Source of the DNA: Bauldia sp. | GTDB taxonomy: Bacteria > Pseudomonadota > Alphaproteobacteria > Rhizobiales > Kaistiaceae | Length of the DNA: 6,268 nt | Direction: 5' to 3' | Assembly: GCA_020442095.1 (NCBI GenBank) | Contig: JAGRKY010000120.1 | Coordinates: forward strand, 1 to 6,268 | Shown: one piece after another, positions 1 to 5,306 of the stretch | Position numbering within the stretch: the stretch's first letter is position 1 | Layout of the letters: every line of letters begins with the position of its first letter | Notes under the pieces: model-generated | What the model saw: only the letters and a program-made list of their open reading frames with translations | Told to the model about the DNA's origin: nothing | Database searches by the model: none | Translations under genes and position numbers: made by a program

Positions 1-124
1 AGGCCTGCGGGCTGGTCACCTCATGCACAAGGTGGCGGTCGATATAGAGCAGACAGGTGCCGTCTTCGTCCTGATGGACGACATGCTCGTCCCAGATTTT
101 GTCGTAGAGAGTCTTCGGCTTCAT
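1..124 (-). CDS. leuC: 3-isopropylmalate dehydratase large subunit, N-terminal fragment
   Basis: LeuC is the large subunit of isopropylmalate isomerase. With LeuD it converts 2-isopropylmalate to 3-isopropylmalate in cytoplasmic leucine biosynthesis, using a [4Fe-4S] cluster. The reverse strand from the ATG at 122-124 reads [16 protein letters not shown] and continues through [17 protein letters not shown]. This is the characteristic LeuC/aconitase-family N-terminus (TLYDKIWD...[17 protein letters not shown]). Only 41 codons are present; the cluster-binding cysteines and the rest of the roughly 470-residue protein lie beyond the left edge. A possible ribosome binding site, AAGG, lies at 134-137 on the reverse strand, 9 nt before the ATG. 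The gene points the same way as the rplS operon but is separated from it by three accessory genes and a terminator, so it probably has its own promoter. Identity is near certain from the motif, even on so short a fragment. Confidence 0.93.
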   Translation of the reverse strand, partial: MKPKTLYDKIWDEHVVHQDEDGTCLLYIDRHLVHEVTSPQA

Positions 125-426
125 GGAGATTTGCCTTGCAGAACTGGGCGAACCGAGGGGATCGCCGATGAATGGAAATGTCGCGGATACCCGTGGCTAT
201 AGGGCTCCGTCGGCTCCCCTTGCGGCAACGATCCGGGCATGGAAGCGCCACGGCAGGCGGAAGTGATCCGCGATCGCTCCCGCGCCCGCCGATACCTGCT
301 TCCAGCCCATGTCCTTCGCACTTTGGATCGGTTCCATGCGGACTATATACGGCATGGCGTCAGCACTTTGAAATACCCTGCCTCATATGGTCCCCTCGCA
401 GACGATTCGCCGGAGAAATGCCGCCT
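125..426. other. Intergenic region between divergent leuC and the glycosidase-family gene
   Basis: About 300 bases separate the start of leuC (minus) from the start of the secreted glycosidase-family gene (plus), so promoters for both should lie here. On the plus strand the AT-rich stretch TATATA at 344-349, preceded by TTGGAT at 323-328 (15-nt spacer), is a weak -10/-35 candidate. TTGAAA at 368-373 has no matching -10. On the minus strand TATAGC (about 196-201) is a poor -10 without a well-spaced -35. None is strong enough to annotate as a promoter. The minus strand also carries the small open frame listed separately (197-355). No leader-peptide attenuator for the leu genes, riboswitch or terminator was recognised. 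Confidence 0.5.
197..355 (-). CDS. Possible small hypothetical protein (52 aa) upstream of leuC
   Basis: An open frame of 52 codons runs from ATG at 353-355 to TAG at 197-199. It begins MPYIVRMEPIQSAK and ends IVAARGADGAL. It has a balanced, protein-like composition (two Trp, mixed charged and hydrophobic residues) without the Arg/Pro/Ser bias of shadow frames in GC-rich DNA. By hand count 38 of 52 third positions are G or C, intermediate between random and the neighbouring genes. No in-frame start lies upstream before a TGA at 383-385. Internal ATGs at codons 7 and 16 are alternatives; the last has AAGGA only 1 nt before it. No good Shine-Dalgarno precedes the first ATG. It lies 72 nt before leuC in the same direction. 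I recognise no domain, signal peptide or membrane segment. It could be chance, or a decayed gene remnant. Confidence 0.3.
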   Translation of the reverse strand: MPYIVRMEPIQSAKDMGWKQVSAGAGAIADHFRLPWRFHARIVAARGADGAL

Positions 427-1194
427 ATGAAGACTGACCGGACGCTGTTGGGCCTCCTCTTCGCGCAAGCCCTGCTGTTCGCGGCGACACCCGCATCGGC
501 GGAAGCCGCCTGCGGGACCCGGACCTTTGAAGATGCGCGCTATGTCGTCTGCGACTTCGACCTCGCCACCGACGACCTCCGGATGTTCTGGCAGGGACCG
601 GACGAGCGCCCCTACGCGACGTTCGATGCGCTTGCGGACGACCTCGCCGCGAAGGGCAAGACGCTGCTCTTCGGCATGAATGGCGGCATGTATGGCGACG
701 ACCTCAGCCCGATCGGCCTCTATGTCGAGGGCAGCAAGGAGCTCCGCCCGGTCAACACGGCGAGCTCGACGGAGCGGCCGGCCCCGAACTTCTACAAGAA
801 GCCGAATGGCGTCTTCTTCGTCGGTGACGGCAAGGCGGGCGTAATGACCACGGAAGATTTCCTGAAGGCGAAGCCGGCGGCAGACTTCGCCACCCAGTCG
901 GGTCCGATGCTGGTGATCGACGGCACCCTCCACCCGGCCTTCATCCCGGGATCGGACTCGCTCAAGGAGCGGAACGGCATCTGCGCGCCGACGCCGACCA
1001 CGGTTACCATGGCGATCACCGAAGGCAGCGTCAATTTCCACGATTTCGGCCGCTTCTTCCGCGACCGGCTCGGCTGCGACAATGCTCTCTTCCTCGACGG
1101 CGGCTCGGCTTCCGGAATCTATTCGACCGAGCTTGGCCGCGACGACCCGCCCGGTCACGGCGGCTACGGCCCGATCATCGCGGTGATCGAATAG
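427..1194 (+). CDS. Secreted phosphodiester glycosidase-family (NAGPA/DUF2233) protein
   Basis: A 255-residue protein of the NAGPA/DUF2233 family, named for the mammalian enzyme that removes GlcNAc from a phosphodiester. Bacterial members are mostly uncharacterised; some act on cell-surface or spore glycans. Residues 1-25 form a Sec signal peptide (hydrophobic 7-20, then TPASA before EAACG), so the mature protein is probably periplasmic. Family landmarks appear in order: NGGMY at 85-89, NGVFFVGDGKAG at 127-138, QSGPMLV at 157-163, RNG at 182-184, and the C-terminal FLDGGSASG at 222-230. Four cysteines (29, 42, 186, 217) could form disulfides after export. The ATG at 427 is preferred: GGAG at 412-415 is 11 nt away, whereas the ATG at 418 leaves only 2 nt, and an upstream in-frame ATG at 172 would add 85 non-protein-like residues ahead of the signal peptide. 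The gene stands alone on the plus strand. Its substrate is unknown. Confidence 0.85.
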   Translation: MKTDRTLLGLLFAQALLFAATPASAEAACGTRTFEDARYVVCDFDLATDDLRMFWQGPDERPYATFDALADDLAAKGKTLLFGMNGGMYGDDLSPIGLYVEGSKELRPVNTASSTERPAPNFYKKPNGVFFVGDGKAGVMTTEDFLKAKPAADFATQSGPMLVIDGTLHPAFIPGSDSLKERNGICAPTPTTVTMAITEGSVNFHDFGRFFRDRLGCDNALFLDGGSASGIYSTELGRDDPPGHGGYGPIIAVIE

Positions 1195-1202
1195 GTCCGT
1201 CG

Positions 1203-2018
1203 TCAGCGCGACCTGACCGCCCCGAGCGAAAGGCTCAGCGGCAGCGCCGGCATGCCGGGCGGCAGGCGCCACATGCGGTCCTCGCCCTGCACCATCATCG
1301 GCACCATCCGCCAAGGCAGCGACTCGTGCTCGGCGATCCGGGTGATCGACATCCCCTGGTCGATCAGCGCCATGAGGATATCGCTGATCGGATGGATCCA
1401 TTCGAAACTCAGGGGATTGGCGAGCGGCCGGGGATCGCCGGTATAGGTCTGCGTCTGGCTGAATTCGAGCGGCAGCGACGAATGGGTCCGGAAGCCGAAG
1501 GTCGGTTCGAGACGCCCGGCGACCTCCTCCAGCACGGCGAAGCCCGGATGGCAGTCGGCGAAATAGAGTCGCCCCCCGGGGCCCAGCACCTCCGCGACGA
1601 CCGCGCCCCAACGGAAGACATCCGGAAGCCAGGTGATCGTCCCCCACGTCGTGTAGACGAGATCGAACCCGCTCCCGACCAGCTTCGGCGCGTCGTAGAC
1701 GTCGCCCTGCACGAAGCGCGCCTCGAGCCCGCCGCGGGCGGCAAGGTCGCGGGCGTGGCCCAGCGCGACCGACGAGAAATCGAGACCGGTGACCAGAGCG
1801 CCACGCCGGGCGAGGCACAGCGTGTCGAGACCGATATGGCATTGCAGGTGCAGGACCTTCAGTCCTGTCACGTCACCGATATTGGCGGCGTCGATCGGCG
1901 TCAGGGCGTCTTCCCCGGCGAGGAAGCGCTCCACGCCATAGAATCCCGTCGCATCCTGGATATGGATGTCGGCGCGTTCGTCCCAGTTGGCGCGATTGGC
2001 ATCGACATGGCCGGCCAT
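1203..2018 (-). CDS. Class I SAM-dependent methyltransferase, unknown substrate
   Basis: A 271-residue cytoplasmic protein with a Rossmann-type methyltransferase domain at about residues 50-160. The SAM-binding motif I is VLHLQCHIGLDT (55-66), in which the usual E/DxGxGxG glycine loop is replaced by HxQCHxGxD. I recall this variant from a group of uncharacterised bacterial methyltransferases. It is followed by GLDFS (78-82), whose Asp80 should bind the SAM ribose, then GDVYD (105-109) for the adenine pocket. The C-terminal third (DRMWRLPPGMPALPLSLSL) resembles the end of the same family and probably contributes to substrate choice. The N-terminus, with NRANWDERADIH, is typical of these small-molecule-type enzymes. 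The start lies 9 nt after the metallophosphoesterase stop, and AAGAGA beginning in that stop codon may serve as ribosome binding site, so the two are probably co-transcribed. The methyl acceptor cannot be inferred. Confidence 0.85.
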   Translation of the reverse strand: MAGHVDANRANWDERADIHIQDATGFYGVERFLAGEDALTPIDAANIGDVTGLKVLHLQCHIGLDTLCLARRGALVTGLDFSSVALGHARDLAARGGLEARFVQGDVYDAPKLVGSGFDLVYTTWGTITWLPDVFRWGAVVAEVLGPGGRLYFADCHPGFAVLEEVAGRLEPTFGFRTHSSLPLEFSQTQTYTGDPRPLANPLSFEWIHPISDILMALIDQGMSITRIAEHESLPWRMVPMMVQGEDRMWRLPPGMPALPLSLSLGAVRSR

Positions 2019-2027
2019 GACGATCTC

Positions 2028-2921
2028 TTAGGCGACCGGCGCGCCCCCGCCAAGCTCGATGAGCAGGATTTCGGGCGGCACGCCGAAGCGCACCGGAAGA
2101 GTGGAGCAACCGAGGCCGCCGGAAACAATGATGTGACGGTTGTCCTCGACGATATGCCCGTAGGCGTAGCGGTCGCCATAGCGCGACGGCACCACCAGGC
2201 GGCCAAGCAGCGGCAGGTTGACCTGGCCGCCATGGGTGTGGCCGCTCAAGGTGAGGCTCACCTTGCCGGGAACCCTGGGGAAAATGTCCGGCTCATGGGC
2301 GAGCAGGACGACGGGCCTGTCGTCGGCGACCTTTGACAGCGTGCCCGGAAGATCGTCGACACCGGCGTAACGGCCGCCGCCGAGCGGATGGGCAAGCTGA
2401 TCGCCGAGTCCGGCCAGCCAGAAATCCGATCCGTCCGGCGCGGCGATCGGTTCTACGTCGTTTTCCATGACCGCGATCCGGTTCGCGGCGAAAGCCGCCC
2501 GGATGCGCTCGGGATCCGTCCACCAGTCGTGATTGCCAAGGATGGCACGCACGCCGAGCGGCGCCTGCAGCCGACCCAGCGCCCGCGCCCAGTCGTCGAT
2601 CGGGACGACAGCCGTCTGGAACTGGCGAAGGCCGGCGATATAGTCGCCAAGCAGGACGATGAGATCGGGCTCGAGCGCATTGGTGGTGTCGACGATCTCC
2701 TCGATCCGCGAAAGCGGCATCCAGGGATCGCAGGCATGGACGTCGGCGATCGCCGCGATCCGCACCGGACGACGGTCGACCGGCCAGCCGGGCGGCGTCA
2801 GCCGGTAGTGCGTCACTTCAAGCCGGAAGCGCGGCTCGATCGCGAAGGCATAGGAGCCGAGCCCGAGTCCCGCGAGGGCTGTCAGGCCGGTGAGTTTGAG
2901 GAAGTTGCGTCGCGAGATCAT
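2028..2921 (-). CDS. Tat-exported calcineurin-like metallophosphoesterase (YkuE/YaeI-like)
   Basis: A 297-residue enzyme of the calcineurin-like phosphoesterase superfamily, closest in layout to the YkuE/YaeI group. The dinuclear metal-site residues are all present: DxH (Asp60, His62), GDY (Asp93), GNHD (Asn130, His131), His209 in LAHEPD, and GHTHGGQ (His228, His230). It should therefore be an active phosphomonoesterase or phosphodiesterase. The N-terminus carries a twin-arginine signal, SRRNFLK (3-9), a Gly/Ala/Leu-rich h-region to about 24, and a possible cleavage site after AFA (25-27). Tat export of the folded metal enzyme to the periplasm or outer face of the membrane is likely, as reported for Bacillus YkuE. 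The start is chosen because it places the Tat motif at residue 3; no clear Shine-Dalgarno precedes it, and the nearest upstream ATG (2932-2934) is out of frame. It is the first gene of a two-gene unit with the methyltransferase. The substrate is unknown; lipid or cell-wall phosphoesters are possible. Confidence 0.88.
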   Translation of the reverse strand: MISRRNFLKLTGLTALAGLGLGSYAFAIEPRFRLEVTHYRLTPPGWPVDRRPVRIAAIADVHACDPWMPLSRIEEIVDTTNALEPDLIVLLGDYIAGLRQFQTAVVPIDDWARALGRLQAPLGVRAILGNHDWWTDPERIRAAFAANRIAVMENDVEPIAAPDGSDFWLAGLGDQLAHPLGGGRYAGVDDLPGTLSKVADDRPVVLLAHEPDIFPRVPGKVSLTLSGHTHGGQVNLPLLGRLVVPSRYGDRYAYGHIVEDNRHIIVSGGLGCSTLPVRFGVPPEILLIELGGGAPVA

Positions 2922-2983
2922 GTCGCCGGATCATATGCGGCGAATTTTGCTCAAAGTTTGGAAGACCGGGACTCTCCGCAGCA

Positions 2984-2991
2984 ATGGTTAA
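2984..2991 (-). promoter_or_regulatory. Candidate CtrA-type half-site upstream of the metallophosphoesterase
   Basis: The reverse strand reads TTAACCAT, identical to the CtrA half-motif described in Caulobacter. It sits inside an 8-bp palindrome GGTTAACC (2986-2993), 62 nt before the metallophosphoesterase start, between that gene and the rplS terminator. The stretch 2935-2960 just downstream is AT-richer than its surroundings, as expected of a promoter, but I could not find a convincing -35/-10 pair. An 8-mer can occur by chance, so this is a suggestion only. Confidence 0.25.
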
Positions 2992-3020
2992 CCGGTGCGG
3001 AGCAAGCCGGAGGCAACGAG

Positions 3021-3055
3021 AAAAACCCGGCGTCCGGATCATCCGGACGCCGGGT
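3021..3055 (-). terminator. Rho-independent terminator of the rpsP-rplS operon
   Basis: ACCCGGCGTCCGGAT at 3025-3039 and its exact reverse complement at 3041-3055 flank a single C. In RNA this gives at least a 13-bp GC-rich stem with a 5-nt loop. Read on the minus strand the stem is followed directly by TTTTT (complement of A3021-3025). It begins 27 nt past the rplS stop. The plus-strand side has no T run (CTTCC follows), so it works in one direction and should insulate the metallophosphoesterase unit from the ribosomal operon. Confidence 0.93.
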
Positions 3056-3082
3056 CTTCCTGATCGGAACTGTTGATATTCG

Positions 3083-3472
3083 CTATTCGGCGGCGGCAGC
3101 GCGCGGCGGCCGGCGATCCTGCTTCTCGGCGATGCGCGCCGACTTGCCGCGACGACCGCGCAGGTAATAGAGCTTGGCGCGCCGCACCTTGCCCCGCCGC
3201 ACCACCTCGATCGAATCGATCACCGGCGAATAGATCGGGAAGACACGCTCGACGCCTTCGCCATAGGAGATCTTGCGGACGGTGAAATTCTCGTTGAGGC
3301 CGCCACCGGCCCGCGCGATGCACACGCCTTCGTAGGCCTGGATGCGGCTCCGGGTGCCCTCAGTCACCTTGACGTTGACACGGACGGTATCGCCCGGCCC
3401 GAATTCGGGCACAGCGCGCGTGGCTGCGATCGTCTCGGCCTGCTCTTTCTCGAGCTGCTGAATGATGTTCAT
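3083..3472 (-). CDS. rplS: 50S ribosomal protein L19
   Basis: L19 is a 50S protein that lies at the subunit interface and contributes to an intersubunit bridge with 16S rRNA. The 129-residue product opens [11 protein letters not shown], then has the SH3-like barrel core [16 protein letters not shown] (24-39), the loop [31 protein letters not shown], and the basic [27 protein letters not shown] signature that defines the family. After the core, a short basic, Ala-rich tail of about 18 residues is longer than in E. coli (about 115 aa), as usual in alphaproteobacteria. A good Shine-Dalgarno AGAGG (3481-3485) lies 8 nt before the ATG. It is the last gene of the operon, 97 nt after trmD, followed by the strong terminator. 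Confidence 0.98.
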   Translation of the reverse strand: MNIIQQLEKEQAETIAATRAVPEFGPGDTVRVNVKVTEGTRSRIQAYEGVCIARAGGGLNENFTVRKISYGEGVERVFPIYSPVIDSIEVVRRGKVRRAKLYYLRGRRGKSARIAEKQDRRPPRAAAAE

Positions 3473-3503
3473 GGTCGGAACCTCTTCTCACGACAGGCGG
3501 CGG

Positions 3504-3519
3504 CGCACTTGAGAGTGCG
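3504..3519 (-). other. Small hairpin in the rplS leader
   Basis: In the 97-nt gap between trmD and rplS, CGCACT and AGTGCG form a perfect 6-bp stem around a 4-nt loop, ending about 31 nt upstream of the rplS ATG. No T run follows, so it is not a terminator. It could be an mRNA processing or stabilising element or an L19 leader structure; the gap is much larger than the other gaps on this side of the operon. It does not match a leader family I can name, and it may be fortuitous in GC-rich DNA. Confidence 0.3.
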
Positions 3520-3569
3520 GTCCGGCCGTTACCCCGCGGTCAATATATGAAAGCCGGCGGTTCCATACG

Positions 3570-4277
3570 CTAATCGGCGGGCTTTGTCGATTCCCGTCGT
3601 GCGAGAAGATCCGGACGGCGTTCGGCCGTCAGCCGCATCGCCTCCTCGCGCCGCCATCTGGCGATGGCGCCATGGTTGCCCGAGGTCAGGACGTCGGGAA
3701 TCGCGCGGCCTTCGAAAACCGCCGGGCGCGTATATTGCGGATATTCGAGCAGGTGGTCAGCGAAGCTCTCGCTCTCGGCCGAAGCGGCATTGCCCATGAC
3801 CCCTGGAAGCAGGCGGACGGTCGCGTCCAGCAACGCCATCGCCGCGATTTCGCCGCCGGACAGGATGAAATCGCCGAGCGAGACCTCCTCGAGCTCGCGC
3901 GCGGCAATCACCCGTTCGTCGACCCCTTCGAACCGGCCAGCGACGATCGTCACGCCGCTCCCGGCGGCAAGGGCGCGAACCCGCGCCTGGTCGAGGGGCC
4001 GGCCGCGCGGGCTCATCAGCAGCCGCGGACGGGAATCGCCTTCGGGGCTTGCCGCGTCGATCGCGGCCGCCAGTACATCGGCGCGCATCACCATGCCCGG
4101 CCCACCGCCGGCCGGCGAATCATCGACGGAGCGGTGACGGTCGGTAGCGGAATCGCGGATATCGCGGACCTCCAGCGACCACAGGCCATCCTCGAGCGCC
4201 CGCCCGGCGAGGCTGCGCCCGAGCGGTCCGGGAAACATCTCGGGAAAGATCGTGAGGACGGTCGCCGCGAAGGTCAT
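3570..4277 (-). CDS. trmD: tRNA (guanine-N1-)-methyltransferase (m1G37)
   Basis: TrmD methylates N1 of G37 next to the anticodon, using SAM, and prevents +1 frameshifting. The 235-residue protein has the usual N-terminus (VLTIFPEMF, 7-15), [19 protein letters not shown] (47-65), MSPRGRPL (88-95), [10 protein letters not shown] (114-123) and the trefoil-knot segment [13 protein letters not shown] (131-143). Arg155 and Asp174, in [15 protein letters not shown], match the catalytic Arg and Asp positions of characterised TrmD enzymes. The Ala56 in the glycine loop, where many bacteria have Tyr or Phe, is as I recall common in alphaproteobacteria. The frame remains open far upstream (to 5030), but homology starts at the ATG at 4275-4277. 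That ATG overlaps the rimM stop (ATGA) and is preceded by GGGGAG, so translation is probably coupled to rimM. Confidence 0.98.
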   Translation of the reverse strand: MTFAATVLTIFPEMFPGPLGRSLAGRALEDGLWSLEVRDIRDSATDRHRSVDDSPAGGGPGMVMRADVLAAAIDAASPEGDSRPRLLMSPRGRPLDQARVRALAAGSGVTIVAGRFEGVDERVIAARELEEVSLGDFILSGGEIAAMALLDATVRLLPGVMGNAASAESESFADHLLEYPQYTRPAVFEGRAIPDVLTSGNHGAIARWRREEAMRLTAERRPDLLARRESTKPAD

Positions 4278-4831
4278 CGCTCCCCGTCCTGCTCGTCGTC
4301 CGGCTCTTCTTCCAGGAGGCCCTCCGGCGGGTCGACGGTCACCAGCCCCCCGGTGATATCGACCGTCGGCACCACAGCCCGGGTGAAGGGCACGAGGATC
4401 GTGTCGCCACGCGACGGCGCGACTTCGAGCAGGTCGCCCGCGCCGTAATTCTGCACGCCAACCACCGTGCCGAGCGACCGGCCGTCGACCGTCACGGCCG
4501 AGAGGCCGATCAGGTCGGCATAATAGAACTCGTCCTCCTCGGCGGCGGGCAGGCGCTCGCGCGGAATGCTGAGTTCGATCCCGTTCAGCGCCTCGGCCTG
4601 GTTCCGGTCGGTGACGCCGGCGAAGCGAACGACGAGCATCTCCGGCGACTTTCCGGCCGCCGGCCGCTGCCTCTCGACCTCGAACCGGCGTCCGTCCGGC
4701 GCTTCGAGCGCGCCATAGGCGGCGATGTCGGAAGGCGTCGCGGTGAACGCCTTGACCCGCACCTCGCCCCTGATGCCGTGCGCGGCGCCGATCCGGGCAA
4801 TGAGGACCCGATCCGCCACCGGCCCGGTCAT
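4274..4831 (-). CDS. rimM: Ribosome maturation factor RimM
   Basis: RimM binds ribosomal protein S19 and assists assembly of the 30S head and 16S rRNA processing. The 185-residue product has the N-terminal RimM barrel with [14 protein letters not shown] (14-27), a linker near 90-100, and the PRC-barrel domain starting at EFYYADLIG (101-109). This domain contains GAGDLLEV (130-137) and [13 protein letters not shown], and ends [11 protein letters not shown] short acidic tail ([11 protein letters not shown]) follows. The length is normal for the family. The start is 2 nt after the rpsP stop and has no strong Shine-Dalgarno of its own, which suggests translational coupling. The stop overlaps the trmD start by the ATGA arrangement. 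Confidence 0.97.
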   Translation of the reverse strand: MTGPVADRVLIARIGAAHGIRGEVRVKAFTATPSDIAAYGALEAPDGRRFEVERQRPAAGKSPEMLVVRFAGVTDRNQAEALNGIELSIPRERLPAAEEDEFYYADLIGLSAVTVDGRSLGTVVGVQNYGAGDLLEVAPSRGDTILVPFTRAVVPTVDITGGLVTVDPPEGLLEEEPDDEQDGER

Positions 4832-4833
4832 GA

Positions 4834-5244
4834 CTAGCCGGCCGGAGCCTCTTCAGCGGCAGCTTCGGCAGCCGGCTCGGCCGGAGCGGCCGCGGCCTCG
4901 GCGGCCTTGGCCTTCGCCTCTTCAGCCGCCGCCGCGCGCTCCTGCGCCTTGGCGCCGGGCTGGGCCTTCTGCGGGTTGTTGCGCGGCGCGCGCTTGGCGA
5001 GGCCGGCGGCATCGAGGAAGCGCAGGACACGGTCGGTCGGCAGGGCGCCGACGCCGAGCCAATGCTCGACCCGCTCGGTCTTGATCACCACCCGGTTCTC
5101 GTCGGTCTTCGGCAGCATCGGATTGTAGGTGCCGACGATCTCGATGAAGCGGCCATCGCGCGGCGAGCGCGAATCCGCGATGACGATGCGATAGAAGGGG
5201 CGCTTCTTGGCGCCGCCACGGGCGAGACGGATTTTCAGGGACAT
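4834..5244 (-). CDS. rpsP: 30S ribosomal protein S16
   Basis: S16 binds 16S rRNA early in 30S assembly. Residues 1-85 are the conserved domain: [20 protein letters not shown], then [21 protein letters not shown] (37-43), and [16 protein letters not shown]. The protein has 136 residues against about 82 in E. coli. Residues 86-136 are an added tail rich in Ala and Glu, probably helical or disordered. Such extensions are common in alphaproteobacterial S16. A strong Shine-Dalgarno AGGAG (5252-5256) lies 7 nt before the ATG. The 62-nt gap after ffh could hold an internal promoter, but I could not identify one. Confidence 0.98.
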   Translation of the reverse strand: MSLKIRLARGGAKKRPFYRIVIADSRSPRDGRFIEIVGTYNPMLPKTDENRVVIKTERVEHWLGVGALPTDRVLRFLDAAGLAKRAPRNNPQKAQPGAKAQERAAAAEEAKAKAAEAAAAPAEPAAEAAAEEAPAG

Positions 5245-5306
5245 TCAATCACTCCTGTTGGTGTCGTTCATCGGCCGGCCAGCGCGCTTTGCCGCGCGAA
5301 GCCGGA

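Noticed and set aside
323..349. TTGGAT...TATATA promoter-like pair on the plus strand
   Set aside because: The spacer is 15 nt and the -35 is weak, so I mention it in the intergenic entry but do not call it as a promoter.
172..426. In-frame 85-codon N-terminal extension of the glycosidase-family gene
   Set aside because: The extension is Pro/Ser/Arg-rich and would bury a clear signal peptide in the middle of the protein. The ATG at 427 fits far better.
343..1842. Long open frame (499 codons) on the minus strand, antisense to the glycosidase-family gene and overlapping the methyltransferase
   Set aside because: Its product is Arg/Ala-rich without domains, and it overlaps two genes with clear family motifs. 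It is a mirror frame typical of GC-rich DNA.
1326..2336. 336-codon plus-strand open frame across the methyltransferase and metallophosphoesterase
   Set aside because: No recognisable motif, charged low-quality composition, and it is antisense to two well-supported genes.
2388..3167. 259-codon plus-strand open frame across the metallophosphoesterase start, terminator and rplS end
   Set aside because: It runs through the intrinsic terminator and two real genes on the other strand and has no family resemblance.
3672..4448. 258-codon plus-strand open frame opposite trmD and rimM
   Set aside because: Antisense shadow of two certain genes, with no domain features.
4278..5030. Upstream in-frame extension of trmD, possible fusion protein
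   Set aside because: The added residues are Arg/Pro-rich and overlap rimM and rpsP in another frame. The true TrmD N-terminus begins at 4277 with the ATGA overlap.
5273..5280. GGCCGGCC palindrome before rpsP
   Set aside because: Short GC-only palindromes are common in this composition, and nothing around it suggests an operator.
5282..5297. GCGCG/CGCGC inverted repeat with a 6-nt loop between ffh and rpsP
   Set aside because: Only 5 bp, no T run, and easily expected by chance at this GC content. It is not a terminator, and rpsP probably remains co-transcribed with ffh.
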